Under the pieces are notes generated by a model. It was given only the letters and a program-made list of their open reading frames with translations, did no database searches and had not been told where the DNA came from. This document shows, piece after piece, positions 19,383 through 28,989 of a stretch of DNA of 64,000 nucleotides. Numbering within the stretch: the first letter of the stretch is position 1; each line of letters starts with the position of its first letter. The DNA comes from Pseudomonas sp. QTF5 (GTDB lineage Bacteria > Pseudomonadota > Gammaproteobacteria > Pseudomonadales > Pseudomonadaceae), in the NCBI RefSeq assembly GCF_000512695.2, contig NZ_AZRW02000004.1:186001-250000 (forward strand). The letters run 5' to 3'. A program made the position numbers and the translations under genes.

Positions 19383-20779
19383 GCCTGGATACAACCAAAG
19401 ACGCTTCCTTCGCCTATCAGGCGGTGTACCGCTATCTGGTCGAGTTGATCGAGACCGCCAATTCGGAACGTGAGCAAAAATTACCGTCCTTACGGCAACT
19501 GGCTCGGCGCCTGAACGTGTCGGTGTCGACGACCAAGTACGCCTATTCCCTTCTCGAAGACGAGGGGCGGATTTATGCCAAACCCAAATTCGGTTATTTC
19601 ACCAAGGCGAGGCCGGCCCCTTTATTAAGGGAGGGCTCGCCCAATCTGTTGGACAACGTATTCTCCAACGCACGCCAGCCGGGGATGCTGGCCCTTAGCA
19701 GCGACGCGCCGGCTATGCTGTTGTCGCTGGAAAACCCACTGTTGATGATGGAGCGCGAACTGGCTCGGCAATATCCGCGCTCCCATGCGCCACTCTATCA
19801 GCCGTTCGGCGAGCCCGAGTTGCGCAGCGCTCTGGCCGATCGCTACACCAGTTCCACGTACCGCTACTGGCAGGCCGAGCATGTGTATATCGGCTCGGAC
19901 CTGCGCAGTGTGCTGGAGTTGTCCCTCAGTGCCCTGAATCTGGGTGGCACTGTGGCGCTGGTGGAATCGCCGTGCTCGTGGGCGATCCTGCGCCAGTTGC
20001 AGGCGGCAAAGATTCGCGTGATCGAAGTGCCCCTCGGCGAGGATGGACGTTTCAACCTGCCCGCACTCAATGAGCTGCTCAGGCGTGAGCCCATCCGGCT
20101 GGCGGTGCTGTCATCGACCGTGAATATTCCCCAGGGCAACTTGATGCCGGCGCAGGATAAACAACAGATCTGTCGCTGGCTGGCGGAGCGGGATGTCTGG
20201 CTGTTCGAAAACGATAGTTACGGCGAGTTCTATTTTTCCCCCATGCCTGCCCGCTATCGCGATTTTGCCGATCCGGAAAAAGTGCTGGTGTTCTCGACCT
20301 TCGACAAGATCATCGGCTCGGAAGCGCCCTACGGTTATGTACTGTGTCGCCAACATGGGCCTCAGTTACATCGGCTATTCCTGGAACGGGCATTTCGCCT
20401 GTCGCCGATCCGTCAGAAAGCGATCGCCAAGCTCTTCAGTTCCAAGCGCATCGACCAGCATCTGATAGTGCTGCGGGCCATGCTGCTGGACCGTATGAAA
20501 CGGATGAAGGTCCTGCTGGAGGAACAGGGTGATGGCCAGTTACGAATTGTCGCCCCGCAAGGCGGCGCGACCTTCTGGCTCGAGGCCATACATCCTGTGG
20601 ATATGCGACGGGTGTTCGAGCGCTTGCTGGCCCAGCGCATCGTTATCGCCCCCGGGGAAATCTTCAGCCAGCAAGGGGCCTGGCGGCATCACGTGCGCCT
20701 GAGCTACACCCTCGACTGGAGCAAGGATATTCCCTTGGCCCTGAAGAAACTGACCCAGGCTATCAATGATGAGTCCTAG
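19379..20779 (+). CDS. MocR-type (GntR-aminotransferase) regulator
   Basis: A 466-residue fusion of a GntR-type winged helix (about residues 10-75; LPSLRQLARRLNVSVSTTKY) and an aminotransferase-like PLP domain. The PLP lysine is probably K in STFDKIIGSEA. The GTG at 19379 is preferred because it makes the tight overlap with the upstream small ORF. It converges on panB with six bases between the stops. Such regulators sense PLP or an amine and often control a neighbouring gene. Confidence 0.85.
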   Translation: MSLDTTKDASFAYQAVYRYLVELIETANSEREQKLPSLRQLARRLNVSVSTTKYAYSLLEDEGRIYAKPKFGYFTKARPAPLLREGSPNLLDNVFSNARQPGMLALSSDAPAMLLSLENPLLMMERELARQYPRSHAPLYQPFGEPELRSALADRYTSSTYRYWQAEHVYIGSDLRSVLELSLSALNLGGTVALVESPCSWAILRQLQAAKIRVIEVPLGEDGRFNLPALNELLRREPIRLAVLSSTVNIPQGNLMPAQDKQQICRWLAERDVWLFENDSYGEFYFSPMPARYRDFADPEKVLVFSTFDKIIGSEAPYGYVLCRQHGPQLHRLFLERAFRLSPIRQKAIAKLFSSKRIDQHLIVLRAMLLDRMKRMKVLLEEQGDGQLRIVAPQGGATFWLEAIHPVDMRRVFERLLAQRIVIAPGEIFSQQGAWRHHVRLSYTLDWSKDIPLALKKLTQAINDES

Positions 20780-20785
20780 CCATGC

Positions 20786-21601
20786 CTAGAGCCCATAGCA
20801 ATGCCGTGACTCAGGGAATCGGCCATCGCGCACCTCTTCGGCAAAACGCTCACAAGCGTCGCGAATCACCGCGCCGACATCGGCGTACTGTTTGACGAAT
20901 CGCGGTACCTGCTCGCCGCCCAAACCCAGCACGTCTTCGGTCACCAGCACCTGGCCGTCGCAGGCCGGTGAGGCGCCGATGCCAATGGTGGGCATTTTCG
21001 AATCCAGAGTAATTTGCCGGGCTACGCCTTCGGCCACACCCTCGAGCAACAGGCTGAAAGCTCCGGCTTCGAGATTAGCCCGAGCATCTTCGGCAATTAC
21101 CGCGCCGGTTTCGGCGGTCAGGCCCTGAGCCTTGAATCCCCCCATGACATTGACAAACTGCGGCATCAGCCCGACGTGGGCCATGACCGGAATACCGCGC
21201 GCCACCAGAAATTCGATGGTACCCGCCAGAGACTTGTTGGCTTCCAGCTTGACGGCATCGCAACCGGTACGCGCCAGGACCTGGGCGCAATTGCGAAAGG
21301 CCTGCTCGTTAGATTCCTGATAGCTGCCAAAAGGCATGTCGGCGATGACACAAGACAGACGTGTGCTGTCGACCACGGCCCGGGTGTGGCCGATGATTTC
21401 TTCGAGCTGCATGCTCAGCGTCGAGGCCCGACCATAGCCCACCATTGCAGTAGAGTCACCGACCAGAATGAAGTCGACGATAGGGTCGATCAGCCTGGCA
21501 ATAGAGCTGGAGTACGCCGTCAGGGATACGATTTTCTGTTGGCCCTTCATTGCGACCAGTTGCGGAACCGTCAATCGTTTAGTGCGGGTATGAGTGCTCA
21601 T
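20786..21601 (-). CDS. panB: 3-methyl-2-oxobutanoate hydroxymethyltransferase
   Basis: A 271-residue enzyme that makes ketopantoate from 2-oxoisovalerate and methylene-tetrahydrofolate for pantothenate synthesis. LVGDS, the DMPFGSYQ motif, VKLEA and IGIGAS mark the (beta/alpha)8 active site. ATG 21601 has AGGAAG upstream. panC is not adjacent, so this may be a second panB copy. A run of ten C sits 23-32 bases before the start codon. Confidence 0.92.
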   Translation of the reverse strand: MSTHTRTKRLTVPQLVAMKGQQKIVSLTAYSSSIARLIDPIVDFILVGDSTAMVGYGRASTLSMQLEEIIGHTRAVVDSTRLSCVIADMPFGSYQESNEQAFRNCAQVLARTGCDAVKLEANKSLAGTIEFLVARGIPVMAHVGLMPQFVNVMGGFKAQGLTAETGAVIAEDARANLEAGAFSLLLEGVAEGVARQITLDSKMPTIGIGASPACDGQVLVTEDVLGLGGEQVPRFVKQYADVGAVIRDACERFAEEVRDGRFPESRHCYGL

Positions 21602-22025
21602 AAGTGTCTTCCTGTGGTGATTGCCCCCCCCCCGGGGATTGGGGCGCCTATCGTTACTACCGACCGTGGAAAACTCAATGTACAGATCTGCGCTAAAAAG
21701 CAACCCAGATGCATTGTCTGGTTGTCCCGCCCGGTAATTGGATGGACCTGCCAGCTCATACCTGATGGCATCATTCGAACGCATGCAGAAAGCTTCGGCA
21801 TAAGTGCCAGCCACACCCCTTCGCGCCGAGCAGCCTGGGCATAGTGTTCCTGAATATCGGCTGTGTGTCGGCTGGATTGGGTGTACCGGACCGACGCTTG
21901 GCGCGCGGTGCTGCCTCATCGTCTGCGGCTGTCGGCAGGAACGGCGGCGCCCTGCGGCAGCCTGACCAACACCATTCGAATGGGGAAGTGGCGGGCGGCG
22001 TCCGACTTGCCCGCTTTGCTCAGGA
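21602..22025. other. Intergenic region upstream of panB
   Basis: No gene is convincing here. The panB-proximal part holds ten C at 21624-21633 followed by GGGG. A minus-strand frame reading [14 protein letters not shown] (about 21975-22010) could be a remnant of a DUF4336-like protein, but it is too short to support. The panB promoter must lie in the first 150 bases. Confidence 0.5.
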
Positions 22026-23255
22026 TTAGACTGAGGGTGAGGCTTTTCTGGTTCTGGGCAGGAAGATCGCCAACACCCCAAGCAACGGCAAGAACGAACA
22101 CAGAAAGTACACGTACTCGATGCCGTGAATATCCGCCAGATGCCCAAGCAGCGCCGCGCCAATCCCGCCGAAGCCGAACATCAGGCCGAAGAACACTCCG
22201 GCAATCATCCCGACATTCCCCGGCACCAGTTCTTGCGCATACACCACGATGGCCGAGAATGCCGAGGCGAGGATGAAACCGATCACCACGCTCAAGACGC
22301 TGGTCCAGAACAGATCGACGTGGGGCAGCATCAGGGTGAACGGTGCGACGCCAAGGATCGAGAACCAGATCACCGCCTTGCGCCCGATCTTGTCGCCGAT
22401 CGGCCCACCGAAGAAGGTCCCCGCCGCCACTGCGCCGAGAAACAGGAACAGGTGCAACTGCGAACTGGCCACCGACAGGTCGAATTTTTCAATCAGGTAG
22501 AACGTGAAGTAACTGGTGAGGCTGGCCATGTAGAAATACTTGGAGAACACCAGTAACCCAAGTACCACCAGTGCGCTGATCACCCGGCCTTTCGACAAGC
22601 CGTGAGTCGCTGCCTGACCTTGTTTGAGCTTGAACAGGTTCAGGTGGTTGGCGTACCAGCGACTGATCCGATACAGCACGAACAACGCAAACAGCGCGAA
22701 CAATCCGAACCAGGCCACATGACCCTGACCGTAGGGAATGATAATCGCCGCCGCCAGCAGCGGACCGAAAGCCGAGCCCGCATTACCGCCGACCTGAAAT
22801 GTCGACTGCGCCAAGCCGAAACGTCCACCCGAAGCCAATCGCGCCACACGAGAAGCTTCCGGGTGAAAGGTCGATGAGCCGACGCCGATCAACCCCGCCG
22901 CCAGTAGAATCATCGGGAAGCTACTGGCCACGGACATCATCAGAATGCCGATCAATGTGCAGACTGTACCGGCCGGCAATAACCAGGGTTTGGGATGACG
23001 ATCCGTGTGGTAACCGACCCACGGCTGCAACAGCGAGGCCGTCAGTTGGAAAGTCAGGGTGATCAGACCGACCTGGGTGAAGGTCAGGCCATAGCTGGCC
23101 TTGAGCATCGGATAGATCGACGGCAATACCGCCTGAATCAGGTCGTTGATCAAATGTGCCAGCGCCACCGCGCCGATGATGCGCATGACCAGCGGGCTGC
23201 CTTGTGAAGTGGCGGGCGCCGACGTGGCGGCGGACTGAGTGTTGCTGATAGCCAT
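22026..23255 (-). CDS. MFS exporter, fosmidomycin-resistance (Fsr) type
   Basis: A 409-residue protein with about twelve membrane segments. The [18 protein letters not shown]-terminus, the cytoplasmic loop [10 protein letters not shown] and the [10 protein letters not shown] segment are typical of Fsr-like exporters. The family confers fosmidomycin resistance in E. coli; the natural substrate here is unknown. It is transcribed away from the chemoreceptor gene. Confidence 0.85.
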   Translation of the reverse strand: MAISNTQSAATSAPATSQGSPLVMRIIGAVALAHLINDLIQAVLPSIYPMLKASYGLTFTQVGLITLTFQLTASLLQPWVGYHTDRHPKPWLLPAGTVCTLIGILMMSVASSFPMILLAAGLIGVGSSTFHPEASRVARLASGGRFGLAQSTFQVGGNAGSAFGPLLAAAIIIPYGQGHVAWFGLFALFALFVLYRISRWYANHLNLFKLKQGQAATHGLSKGRVISALVVLGLLVFSKYFYMASLTSYFTFYLIEKFDLSVASSQLHLFLFLGAVAAGTFFGGPIGDKIGRKAVIWFSILGVAPFTLMLPHVDLFWTSVLSVVIGFILASAFSAIVVYAQELVPGNVGMIAGVFFGLMFGFGGIGAALLGHLADIHGIEYVYFLCSFLPLLGVLAIFLPRTRKASPSV

Positions 23256-23579
23256 GAGAGTTTCCGTACTGCGGATGGGTGCGCACTGGCAGGTCGGTCA
23301 ATGTGCCATTTTCCGGTGCAGTAGCGCCATCCCCTTAGCCTGCTAACGACTTCAAAAAAAGAAGGTGATAGCGCAAAGCCATGGTCTGAATCTTGCCTTG
23401 TTTATCCGCTTCAACGCGGCCCCTTACAAAGGGAACCGAGAATGGGAAGTTTCGCTACAGAGTCGGCCTACAGAGCGGACCAAGGTGAACTTTCGAGGCC
23501 TTTTAGAAGGGCACAAGTCGCGGTCGCAATGACCTCGACGCACGCTAATGATGCGTGGTGTCCAGAGGAGTCATGGGGC
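23256..23579. promoter_or_regulatory. Divergent promoter region, MFS/chemoreceptor
   Basis: This 324-base gap separates two divergent genes. I see an A-rich stretch near 23352-23362 but no sigma-70 pair or operator I would defend, and no small gene. Confidence 0.4.
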
Positions 23580-25637
23580 ATGCAGGCTTTTTTATCACCG
23601 GGGATCGGGCTGCTGGGGCGATTCGGCTTCGCCCGCAAATTTCAGTTGCTGTTTCTGCTGTTTATCCTGCCACTCGCGGGCAGTCTGTGGATGATCGGTC
23701 AGGATTATCGTGACAAGTTGAACCTGATCTCCGGCGAACGCGCCGGAGTTCGTCAATTGCTCGCCCTGGATGCGCTCGACAATCTGCTCACCGCCCAGCG
23801 TGACCGCGCCGCTCGTTGGCGCGCCACCGAAACCAATCGCCAGCCGACACCCGCAACCATCGCGGCGATGGCAGCGTTCGACGCGGTTCAGCCGGCCGTC
23901 GCCCAAGCCACCACGGACTTGGGCAATGCCCTGAAAACCGAAGGCGCCGAGGGCCAAACCCTCACCCGCTATCAGGCCCTGCAAACCGCCCTCACCGGCC
24001 TGGACTCGAAAAGCCTGAGCAGCGTCGGTTGGTGGCCGGACGGTTACGATCGCTTCACCAATGCCTTGAGTGCTCTGCAAGCCTTGCGCGAACAAATCGC
24101 CATGGACAGTCGCCTGACCCTCGCGCCCTGGCTGGAAACCTGGCTGCTGACGCAGATTTCCACCCAACACGCACCGGACCTGATCGAACGGGTCGGTCGC
24201 CTCGCCGCCGTCGGTCAGGCCTCAGTAGTGTCCGGGCAGTTCACCCTGCAAAGCCGCTTGCAACTGCGGGACTTGCGCAGCCGCATCGGCGATGCCCGGG
24301 AGCAGCTTGTTAAAACGGCTGGCCTGCTGGAAGCGCGTCTGCCCAGCGCCTTGCAAACCTGGGCCGGGCAATACCACGACAGCCTCAAACACCTGGACGC
24401 CGGTTTGAAAGTGCTGGACGAGGGCGTCTTCGGCGGCAGCATCAACCTCAAGCCGGAAGACTTTGAACGCAGTCTCGACGCCCTCCTCGGCGACCTCGCC
24501 TCGTTGCGCCAGCAATCGTTGGTTTCGCTGGATCAACGGCTGGATTATTACCACGGCTCGGCCATCCGCCAGTTCATCCTGGTGGCGACAGTTTTTGGCT
24601 GCCTGCTACTGGCTGCGTTGTACCTGTTCATCTGTTTGCAAGCTTCGATCCGTCGCAGCGCCAGCGGCATCACGCTACTGGCCGAAGCACTGCGTGACGG
24701 CAACCTGAGCCTGCAAGTACCGGTGCAGGGCCGCGACGAACTGGCGGCGATCAGCACCGCCCTGAATGTCGCCGTGGTGCAACTGCGCAACAGTCTGTTG
24801 GGGGTCGATCATGAAACCCTGCAACTGAGCAACGCGGTGCGCACCCTCAACGATCACTCCAGCGGCGCTCTCGGCGAAGTCGAGGCTCAGCAGTTGCAAA
24901 TCAGCCAGATCGCCGCTGCGGCCACGCAACTGGCGGCCACCTCTCAAGGTGTCGCTCAGAGCTGCGAACAGGCCTCAGGCAGCGCTCAGCACACCCAGCG
25001 CATCGCCGCAGACAGCAGCCGCGACAGTCAACGCACGACGGCGAGTATTCAGCAGCTCAATCAGCGCTTGAACGACACTGCGGCGGCACTGGGTCGGGTC
25101 AGCGAGCAAGGGCAGCAGATTCAATTGGTGGTCGATACCATTCGCGGCGTGGCCGAGCAGACCAATCTGCTCGCCCTTAACGCCGCCATCGAGGCCGCAC
25201 GGGCCGGCGAGCAAGGTCGTGGCTTTGCCGTAGTGGCCGATGAAGTGCGCAGCCTGTCGCAACGCACCCAGTCCTCCACCGCGCAAATCGCCGGCACCGT
25301 CGATAGCCTGCGCAGCACCGTCAATGAAGCCGTAAGCCTGATGGAAGCAGCCTGCGGCCAGGCCCAATCGGATGCGCAAGCTGTCACCGGTCTCGGCGAG
25401 CGACTGGGGCAAATCGCCAGCGCGGTGCAGAGCGTCACCGATACCCTGGCGCACATCGCCACCGCCGTCGAAGAGCAAGCGAACACCGCCGATGAAGTCA
25501 GCGGCAACATCCAGCAAGTCGATCAGGCCGCGGTGCGCTTACTTGAAGGCGCACGGGCGGTGAATCTGGCTGCGGACACCTTGAGCCAGGGCAGCAAGGC
25601 TTTGAGTGCGAATACCGGGAGATTTCAGCTTGGTTGA
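23580..25637 (+). CDS. Methyl-accepting chemotaxis protein
   Basis: A 685-residue transducer. A first membrane helix is near residues 20-38 (FQLLFLLFILPLAGSLWMI), a helical periplasmic domain of about 300 residues follows, and a second membrane helix is near 340-360. HAMP and the signalling domain follow, with the conserved hairpin tip [23 protein letters not shown] 23580 has AGGAG upstream and fits the first helix best, although the frame is open to 23442. The ligand is unknown. Confidence 0.9.
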   Translation: MQAFLSPGIGLLGRFGFARKFQLLFLLFILPLAGSLWMIGQDYRDKLNLISGERAGVRQLLALDALDNLLTAQRDRAARWRATETNRQPTPATIAAMAAFDAVQPAVAQATTDLGNALKTEGAEGQTLTRYQALQTALTGLDSKSLSSVGWWPDGYDRFTNALSALQALREQIAMDSRLTLAPWLETWLLTQISTQHAPDLIERVGRLAAVGQASVVSGQFTLQSRLQLRDLRSRIGDAREQLVKTAGLLEARLPSALQTWAGQYHDSLKHLDAGLKVLDEGVFGGSINLKPEDFERSLDALLGDLASLRQQSLVSLDQRLDYYHGSAIRQFILVATVFGCLLLAALYLFICLQASIRRSASGITLLAEALRDGNLSLQVPVQGRDELAAISTALNVAVVQLRNSLLGVDHETLQLSNAVRTLNDHSSGALGEVEAQQLQISQIAAAATQLAATSQGVAQSCEQASGSAQHTQRIAADSSRDSQRTTASIQQLNQRLNDTAAALGRVSEQGQQIQLVVDTIRGVAEQTNLLALNAAIEAARAGEQGRGFAVVADEVRSLSQRTQSSTAQIAGTVDSLRSTVNEAVSLMEAACGQAQSDAQAVTGLGERLGQIASAVQSVTDTLAHIATAVEEQANTADEVSGNIQQVDQAAVRLLEGARAVNLAADTLSQGSKALSANTGRFQLG

Positions 25638-25713
25638 CGCCCTCTCCTGGCCCGATTTTTCGGGTCAGCGGGATAAGCGGTTGAAAGTGTGGAGAAATAT
25701 TTTAAATTTGCGC

Positions 25714-25742
25714 TTGACGCATCTTCGTTCCAGGTGAATAAT
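25714..25742 (+). promoter_or_regulatory. Promoter of tRNA-Met
   Basis: TTGACG at 25714-25719 and AATAAT at 25737-25742 are separated by 17 bases and lie just upstream of the tRNA gene. They match a sigma-70 promoter well. Confidence 0.75.
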
Positions 25743-25753
25743 GCGCGCCACTT

Positions 25754-25830
25754 GGCTACATAGCTCAGTTGGTTAGAGCATAGCATTCATAATGCTGGGG
25801 TCCGGGGTTCAAGTCCCTGTGTAGCCACCA
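25754..25830 (+). tRNA. tRNA-Met (anticodon CAT)
   Basis: A complete 77-nt cloverleaf. The acceptor GGCTACA pairs with TGTAGCC. The anticodon loop TTCATAA carries CAT at 25788-25790. The T-arm contains GGTTCAAGTCC, and the 3' ACCA is encoded. Its 3' end is the attachment site of the element that follows. Confidence 0.97.
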
Positions 25831-25836
25831 AGTACC
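25807..25836 (+). other. attL: left attachment site in the tRNA-Met 3' end
   Basis: The tRNA 3' part from TTCAAG, plus CCACCAAGTACC (25825-25836), recurs in degenerate form at 40525-40552. The integrase gene begins 163 bp downstream, the usual layout for P4-type elements. The exact crossover point cannot be fixed from one genome. Confidence 0.8.
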
Positions 25837-25869
25837 TGTTTCGTGATGTCTCTGGATGTCTACGAAGCT

Positions 25870-25903
25870 AACAAGAAGCCCGCCTAGTGCGGGCTTTCTT
25901 GTT
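25870..25903 (+). terminator. Terminator at the left end of the element
   Basis: A near-perfect palindrome, AACAAGAAGCCCGC and GCGGGCTTTCTTGTT around CTAGT, ends the tRNA transcript. A matching hairpin follows attR at 40589, which suggests that each element brings its own copy. Confidence 0.88.
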
Positions 25904-25917
25904 TCTGGCTGTTCCTC

Positions 25918-25994
25918 CTTGTATCCCCCTATCCCTTCCCTCCGTGTATCCCACTGTGTATCCTCGACAAATAATTGAACCGAGGGGATACAAG
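25918..25994. promoter_or_regulatory. Putative integrase/Xis arm-binding sites, left end
   Basis: TGTATCCC-type words occur three times in direct orientation (about 25919-25928, 25943-25952, 25955-25963) and once inverted (GGGGATACAAG, 25984-25994), just before the integrase start. The same word occurs twice near the right end. Short repeats at both ends are typical arm sites. Confidence 0.6.
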
Positions 25995-25998
25995 TCAA

Positions 25999-27240
25999 AT
26001 GAAGCGTTCAGAGATAAAGCGCCGCCCCCTATCCGACACCGCGCTGGCCGGGCTAGAGCCTGACGCCAAGGAATATCGCGAGCTCGATGGGAACAGTCTT
26101 TATTTCCGCGTGAAAACTGACGGTCAGAAATCCTGGCAGCTTCGCTACAAGAAGCCCGACGGAAAATGGTCATGGCTTGGGCTGGGCGGTTATCCCGATG
26201 TGAGCGGATCGGTGGCTAGGCAGAAAGCTGCCGAGCTGCGCGCCGACGCCGCTGACGGCAAGAACCCGATAGTCACAAAGCAGGCTCGCAAGAAAGCGGA
26301 AAGGAACATTGCCAGCGAGACATTCGAGCCGCTGGCGCGGGAGTGGTACACCTCACGGCTCACCAACTGGGACGCAGGCACGTCGAAGCGAATCATGGGC
26401 GCCTTCGAGCGTCATGTTTTCCCCGTGTTCGGTAAGCGCCCCTATGCAGAGATCACCCCGCTCGAATGGATGGAGTTTCTTCGTGGCATGGAGCAGCAGG
26501 GAATCCTCGAGCAGATGAGCCGGGTTCGCTCGTACTGCAGAGACGTCTACGACTTGGCCAGAGTGACCGGTCGCGCAACTCACAACCCGCTTGAAGGCCT
26601 TCAAAAATACCTCCAGTCAGGCAAGGCAGAGAACTACGCCCACGTGTCGCCGGATGAACTGCCGGGCCTGATCCGCGCCATCGCAGCTTATCCCCATGCC
26701 CACGACGTGCGCCTCGGCCTGCGCTTGCTGAGCCTGTTCGCTGTACGCCCCAGTGAGTTGCGCGAAGCACAGTGGTCTGAGTTCGACTTTGCCAAGAAGG
26801 TTTGGACAATCCCCGTCGAGCGCAAAGGCCGCAAGAAAGGACTTGAGCACCTGGTGCCGCTTTCGTCGCAAGCGATCGAGGCTCTGGAGGAACTACGCCA
26901 GTACACAGGCAGTTATCCACTCCTGTTTCCAGGCCGCAGCGACCACACCAAGCCGCGTAGTGACACCGTGTTTCTGATGGCGCTTCGTCGGATGGGATAT
27001 GAGGGCCGACAAACTGGCCACGGCTTCCGGCATATCGCGTCGACGGTGCTCAATGAAAATGGATTTGATGAAAACCACGTCGAGGCCCAGCTATCGCACA
27101 AGAAGCCAGGCGTTGCGGGCGTCTACAACAAGGCCCAGTACCTGCCGCAGCGCGCGACGATGATGCAATGGTATGCAAACTACCTCGACGGCTTGGCCGG
27201 TGGAGTGGTTGTTCAAGGCGACTTTGGCAAGAGGGCCTGA
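25999..27240 (+). CDS. int: P4-type tyrosine recombinase (integrase)
   Basis: A 413-residue integrase with the DUF4102 arm-binding domain at the N-terminus, a core-binding domain and a complete catalytic domain. The catalytic residues are all present: R250, H341, R344 (HGFR), H367 (LSH) and Y376. ATG 25999 has CGAGGGG about 11 bases upstream; a TTG at 25975 is less likely. It should integrate the element at tRNA-Met. The excisionase gene lies at the other end, at 40.1 kb. Confidence 0.95.
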   Translation: MKRSEIKRRPLSDTALAGLEPDAKEYRELDGNSLYFRVKTDGQKSWQLRYKKPDGKWSWLGLGGYPDVSGSVARQKAAELRADAADGKNPIVTKQARKKAERNIASETFEPLAREWYTSRLTNWDAGTSKRIMGAFERHVFPVFGKRPYAEITPLEWMEFLRGMEQQGILEQMSRVRSYCRDVYDLARVTGRATHNPLEGLQKYLQSGKAENYAHVSPDELPGLIRAIAAYPHAHDVRLGLRLLSLFAVRPSELREAQWSEFDFAKKVWTIPVERKGRKKGLEHLVPLSSQAIEALEELRQYTGSYPLLFPGRSDHTKPRSDTVFLMALRRMGYEGRQTGHGFRHIASTVLNENGFDENHVEAQLSHKKPGVAGVYNKAQYLPQRATMMQWYANYLDGLAGGVVVQGDFGKRA

Positions 27241-27329
27241 ACCGGGCCTTCCACTGTTCTCGTAGACGCATATAGACTGAAATCCGTTGCTGTTCGAATA
27301 TCCAGTGATCGGGCAGACATAGCGTTTTG

Positions 27330-27382
27330 GCTGGCCTAGCTCGACGGAGCGAAAAGCGGACTTCCCATCCGCCTGGCCAGCC
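27330..27382. other. Imperfect hairpin between integrase and DUF6387-like gene
   Basis: TGGCTGGCC near 27330 can pair with GGCCAGCC near 27374 across a ~35-base loop with minor internal pairing. It may end the int transcript or be part of an RNA. There is no T-run, so it is not a standard terminator. Confidence 0.35.
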
Positions 27383-27420
27383 GATCTATTTTGCACGGGA
27401 TCGCCTGGGAGGGTGTGAGG

Positions 27421-28314
27421 ATGGCAAAGATTGATCGTGTAGAGGATTTGCCGGAGTGGTTCGACCTGGAGAAGTACCAAGGGTGTGAATTATTCGGCGC
27501 GGCAGAGTGGCTAGAACAGCTAGATCGTCGTCGCGATTTGCTAACACTGCACCCTGATTACAATTCGAGAGTAGTACACGACGGTTCGGCAACCTGGCTT
27601 GAATTTGTAATCGATTTCTGGAGGTCGGCAGTGTTGGAGCCGGCACGGGCGATTAGAGATGAACCCATAGGCAGCCCATCCAAAGGTAAATTCCGCGATT
27701 GGATGTCGCACGCTAGTAACCAGCCGATACGCTCTGTGTTCGTCATGGACCTATTCTGGCAAGCAGACAGAGATCTTGCTGCGGAGAGCGTCGGTTTGGC
27801 CACAAAGGGGATCAGTAGACGATGGAATGCCATCAACGGGTATACAATTTCTGACTTGGCGGAACATGCAAACACCCCGCTTTCGATAAATTATTACGAT
27901 AACGAAGGTCGCCATTTCGGCGGTGGAAATACTGAAATTCCCATCTTACAGGTTGACCTTGGCGCATCTGACGCGGTGTTGAAAGAAGCATTTTCCATGT
28001 GGCTAAAGGACGCCCGATCAACCCATAAGCCTGTCAGCACAAAGCGCACCAAGCCTTTGTACGATCGCTGGGTACGCTATGGATTGCTCCCATATGTTGA
28101 TTTGCTGATTTGGGAAATGGAAACGAACAGCCATATTCCTGATCGAGTGATGTCAACAGCCATAAGCCGTTATGACGCGGGCGAAGCAAATTTGAGAAAG
28201 ACCGTTGCCCCGCTTGGCGACAGCTTAATGCGCGACCTATCAGAGATTCAGGCACTGGCTGCCGTCGAAGCCGCCATCAGAGCACAAGCCAAAACGGAAA
28301 GTTCCAGCGACTGA
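27421..28314 (+). CDS. DUF6387-like protein
   Basis: A 297-residue protein beginning MAKIDRVEDLPEWFDLEKY, a start I associate with the DUF6387 family, which often lies beside integrases in islands and prophages. No catalytic motif is visible and no function is known. GGGAGGGTG precedes ATG 27421. Its codon use is more AT-rich than the flanking core genes. Confidence 0.65.
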   Translation: MAKIDRVEDLPEWFDLEKYQGCELFGAAEWLEQLDRRRDLLTLHPDYNSRVVHDGSATWLEFVIDFWRSAVLEPARAIRDEPIGSPSKGKFRDWMSHASNQPIRSVFVMDLFWQADRDLAAESVGLATKGISRRWNAINGYTISDLAEHANTPLSINYYDNEGRHFGGGNTEIPILQVDLGASDAVLKEAFSMWLKDARSTHKPVSTKRTKPLYDRWVRYGLLPYVDLLIWEMETNSHIPDRVMSTAISRYDAGEANLRKTVAPLGDSLMRDLSEIQALAAVEAAIRAQAKTESSSD

Positions 28315-28415
28315 AACCTTCCGGAAAGTTCCGAGCGCAGGAACTCGGATCGAAAGCACTCACTTACATCCATAACCTGTCTCCCGTCGTCTACTGCTAT
28401 TACGGGAAACAAAAC

Positions 28416-28685
28416 ATGCACGCACTCCACGCGCCTCAACTGCAGTCTGCTACTACCGCGAAGAACTTCGATCCAACCATCACCCTGATCCGCATGCCGG
28501 ATCTTGAAGCCATCACAGGCCTCGCCCGCCCCACCGTATACAAACGCCTCAAGGACGATCCGACCTTCCCCCGCCCGGTGCCCCTGAGCAACAGCAAGTC
28601 ACGCGGTTCGCCGGTGGGCTTCGTGCTGGCCGAGGTCCAAGCCTGGGTGCGCCAGCGCATCGCCCTGCGAGGGGAGGCTGCATAA
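28416..28685 (+). CDS. AlpA-family regulator (helix-turn-helix)
   Basis: An 89-residue protein with the AlpA pattern: LIRMPDLEAITGLARPTVYK, then a wing (DPTFPRPVPLS), then FVLAEVQAWVRQRI. AlpA-type proteins activate integrase or excisionase genes of cryptic elements. It ends one base before the next ORF in a run of tightly spaced genes. Confidence 0.8.
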   Translation: MHALHAPQLQSATTAKNFDPTITLIRMPDLEAITGLARPTVYKRLKDDPTFPRPVPLSNSKSRGSPVGFVLAEVQAWVRQRIALRGEAA

Positions 28686-28686
28686 C

Positions 28687-28989
28687 ATGAGCTCAAAAAA
28701 AATGGCCGACCAACAGGCCAGCCACGAAAATACTCACGTAGAGAATACCAGCGGAACAGCACAGCGCGCTCGTCTTTTGGAGTGGCTGCAAGTCAGGCCG
28801 ATTGATACATTCACGGCAATCCGCGAGCTGAATATCGTTCGCCCTGGTGCTCGCATTAACGAGCTGCGCAGCCTGGGTCACAAGATCCTAACCCACCGAC
28901 TCGACTTGACCGACGACCAAGGCCGCAGGCATCCACGCATTGCCCTTTACTACCTCAGCACCAACCCGCCAGCCGGGGTGACTGTATGA
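28687..28989 (+). CDS. Small winged-helix protein
   Basis: A 100-residue protein whose middle (RARLLEWLQVRPIDTFTAIR, then ARINELRSLGHKI) fits a helix-turn-helix of the kind found in prophage early regions. It overlaps the KilA-N gene in an ATGA (28986-28989). The target is unknown. Confidence 0.65.
   Translation: MSSKKMADQQASHENTHVENTSGTAQRARLLEWLQVRPIDTFTAIRELNIVRPGARINELRSLGHKILTHRLDLTDDQGRRHPRIALYYLSTNPPAGVTV

Noticed and set aside
21845..22030. A plus-strand ORF between panB and the MFS gene
   Set aside because: It has no ribosome binding site, no motif and low-complexity content.
26453..26920. A 155-codon minus-strand ORF inside the integrase gene
   Set aside because: The integrase is complete on the other strand with all catalytic residues; the ORF is a shadow.
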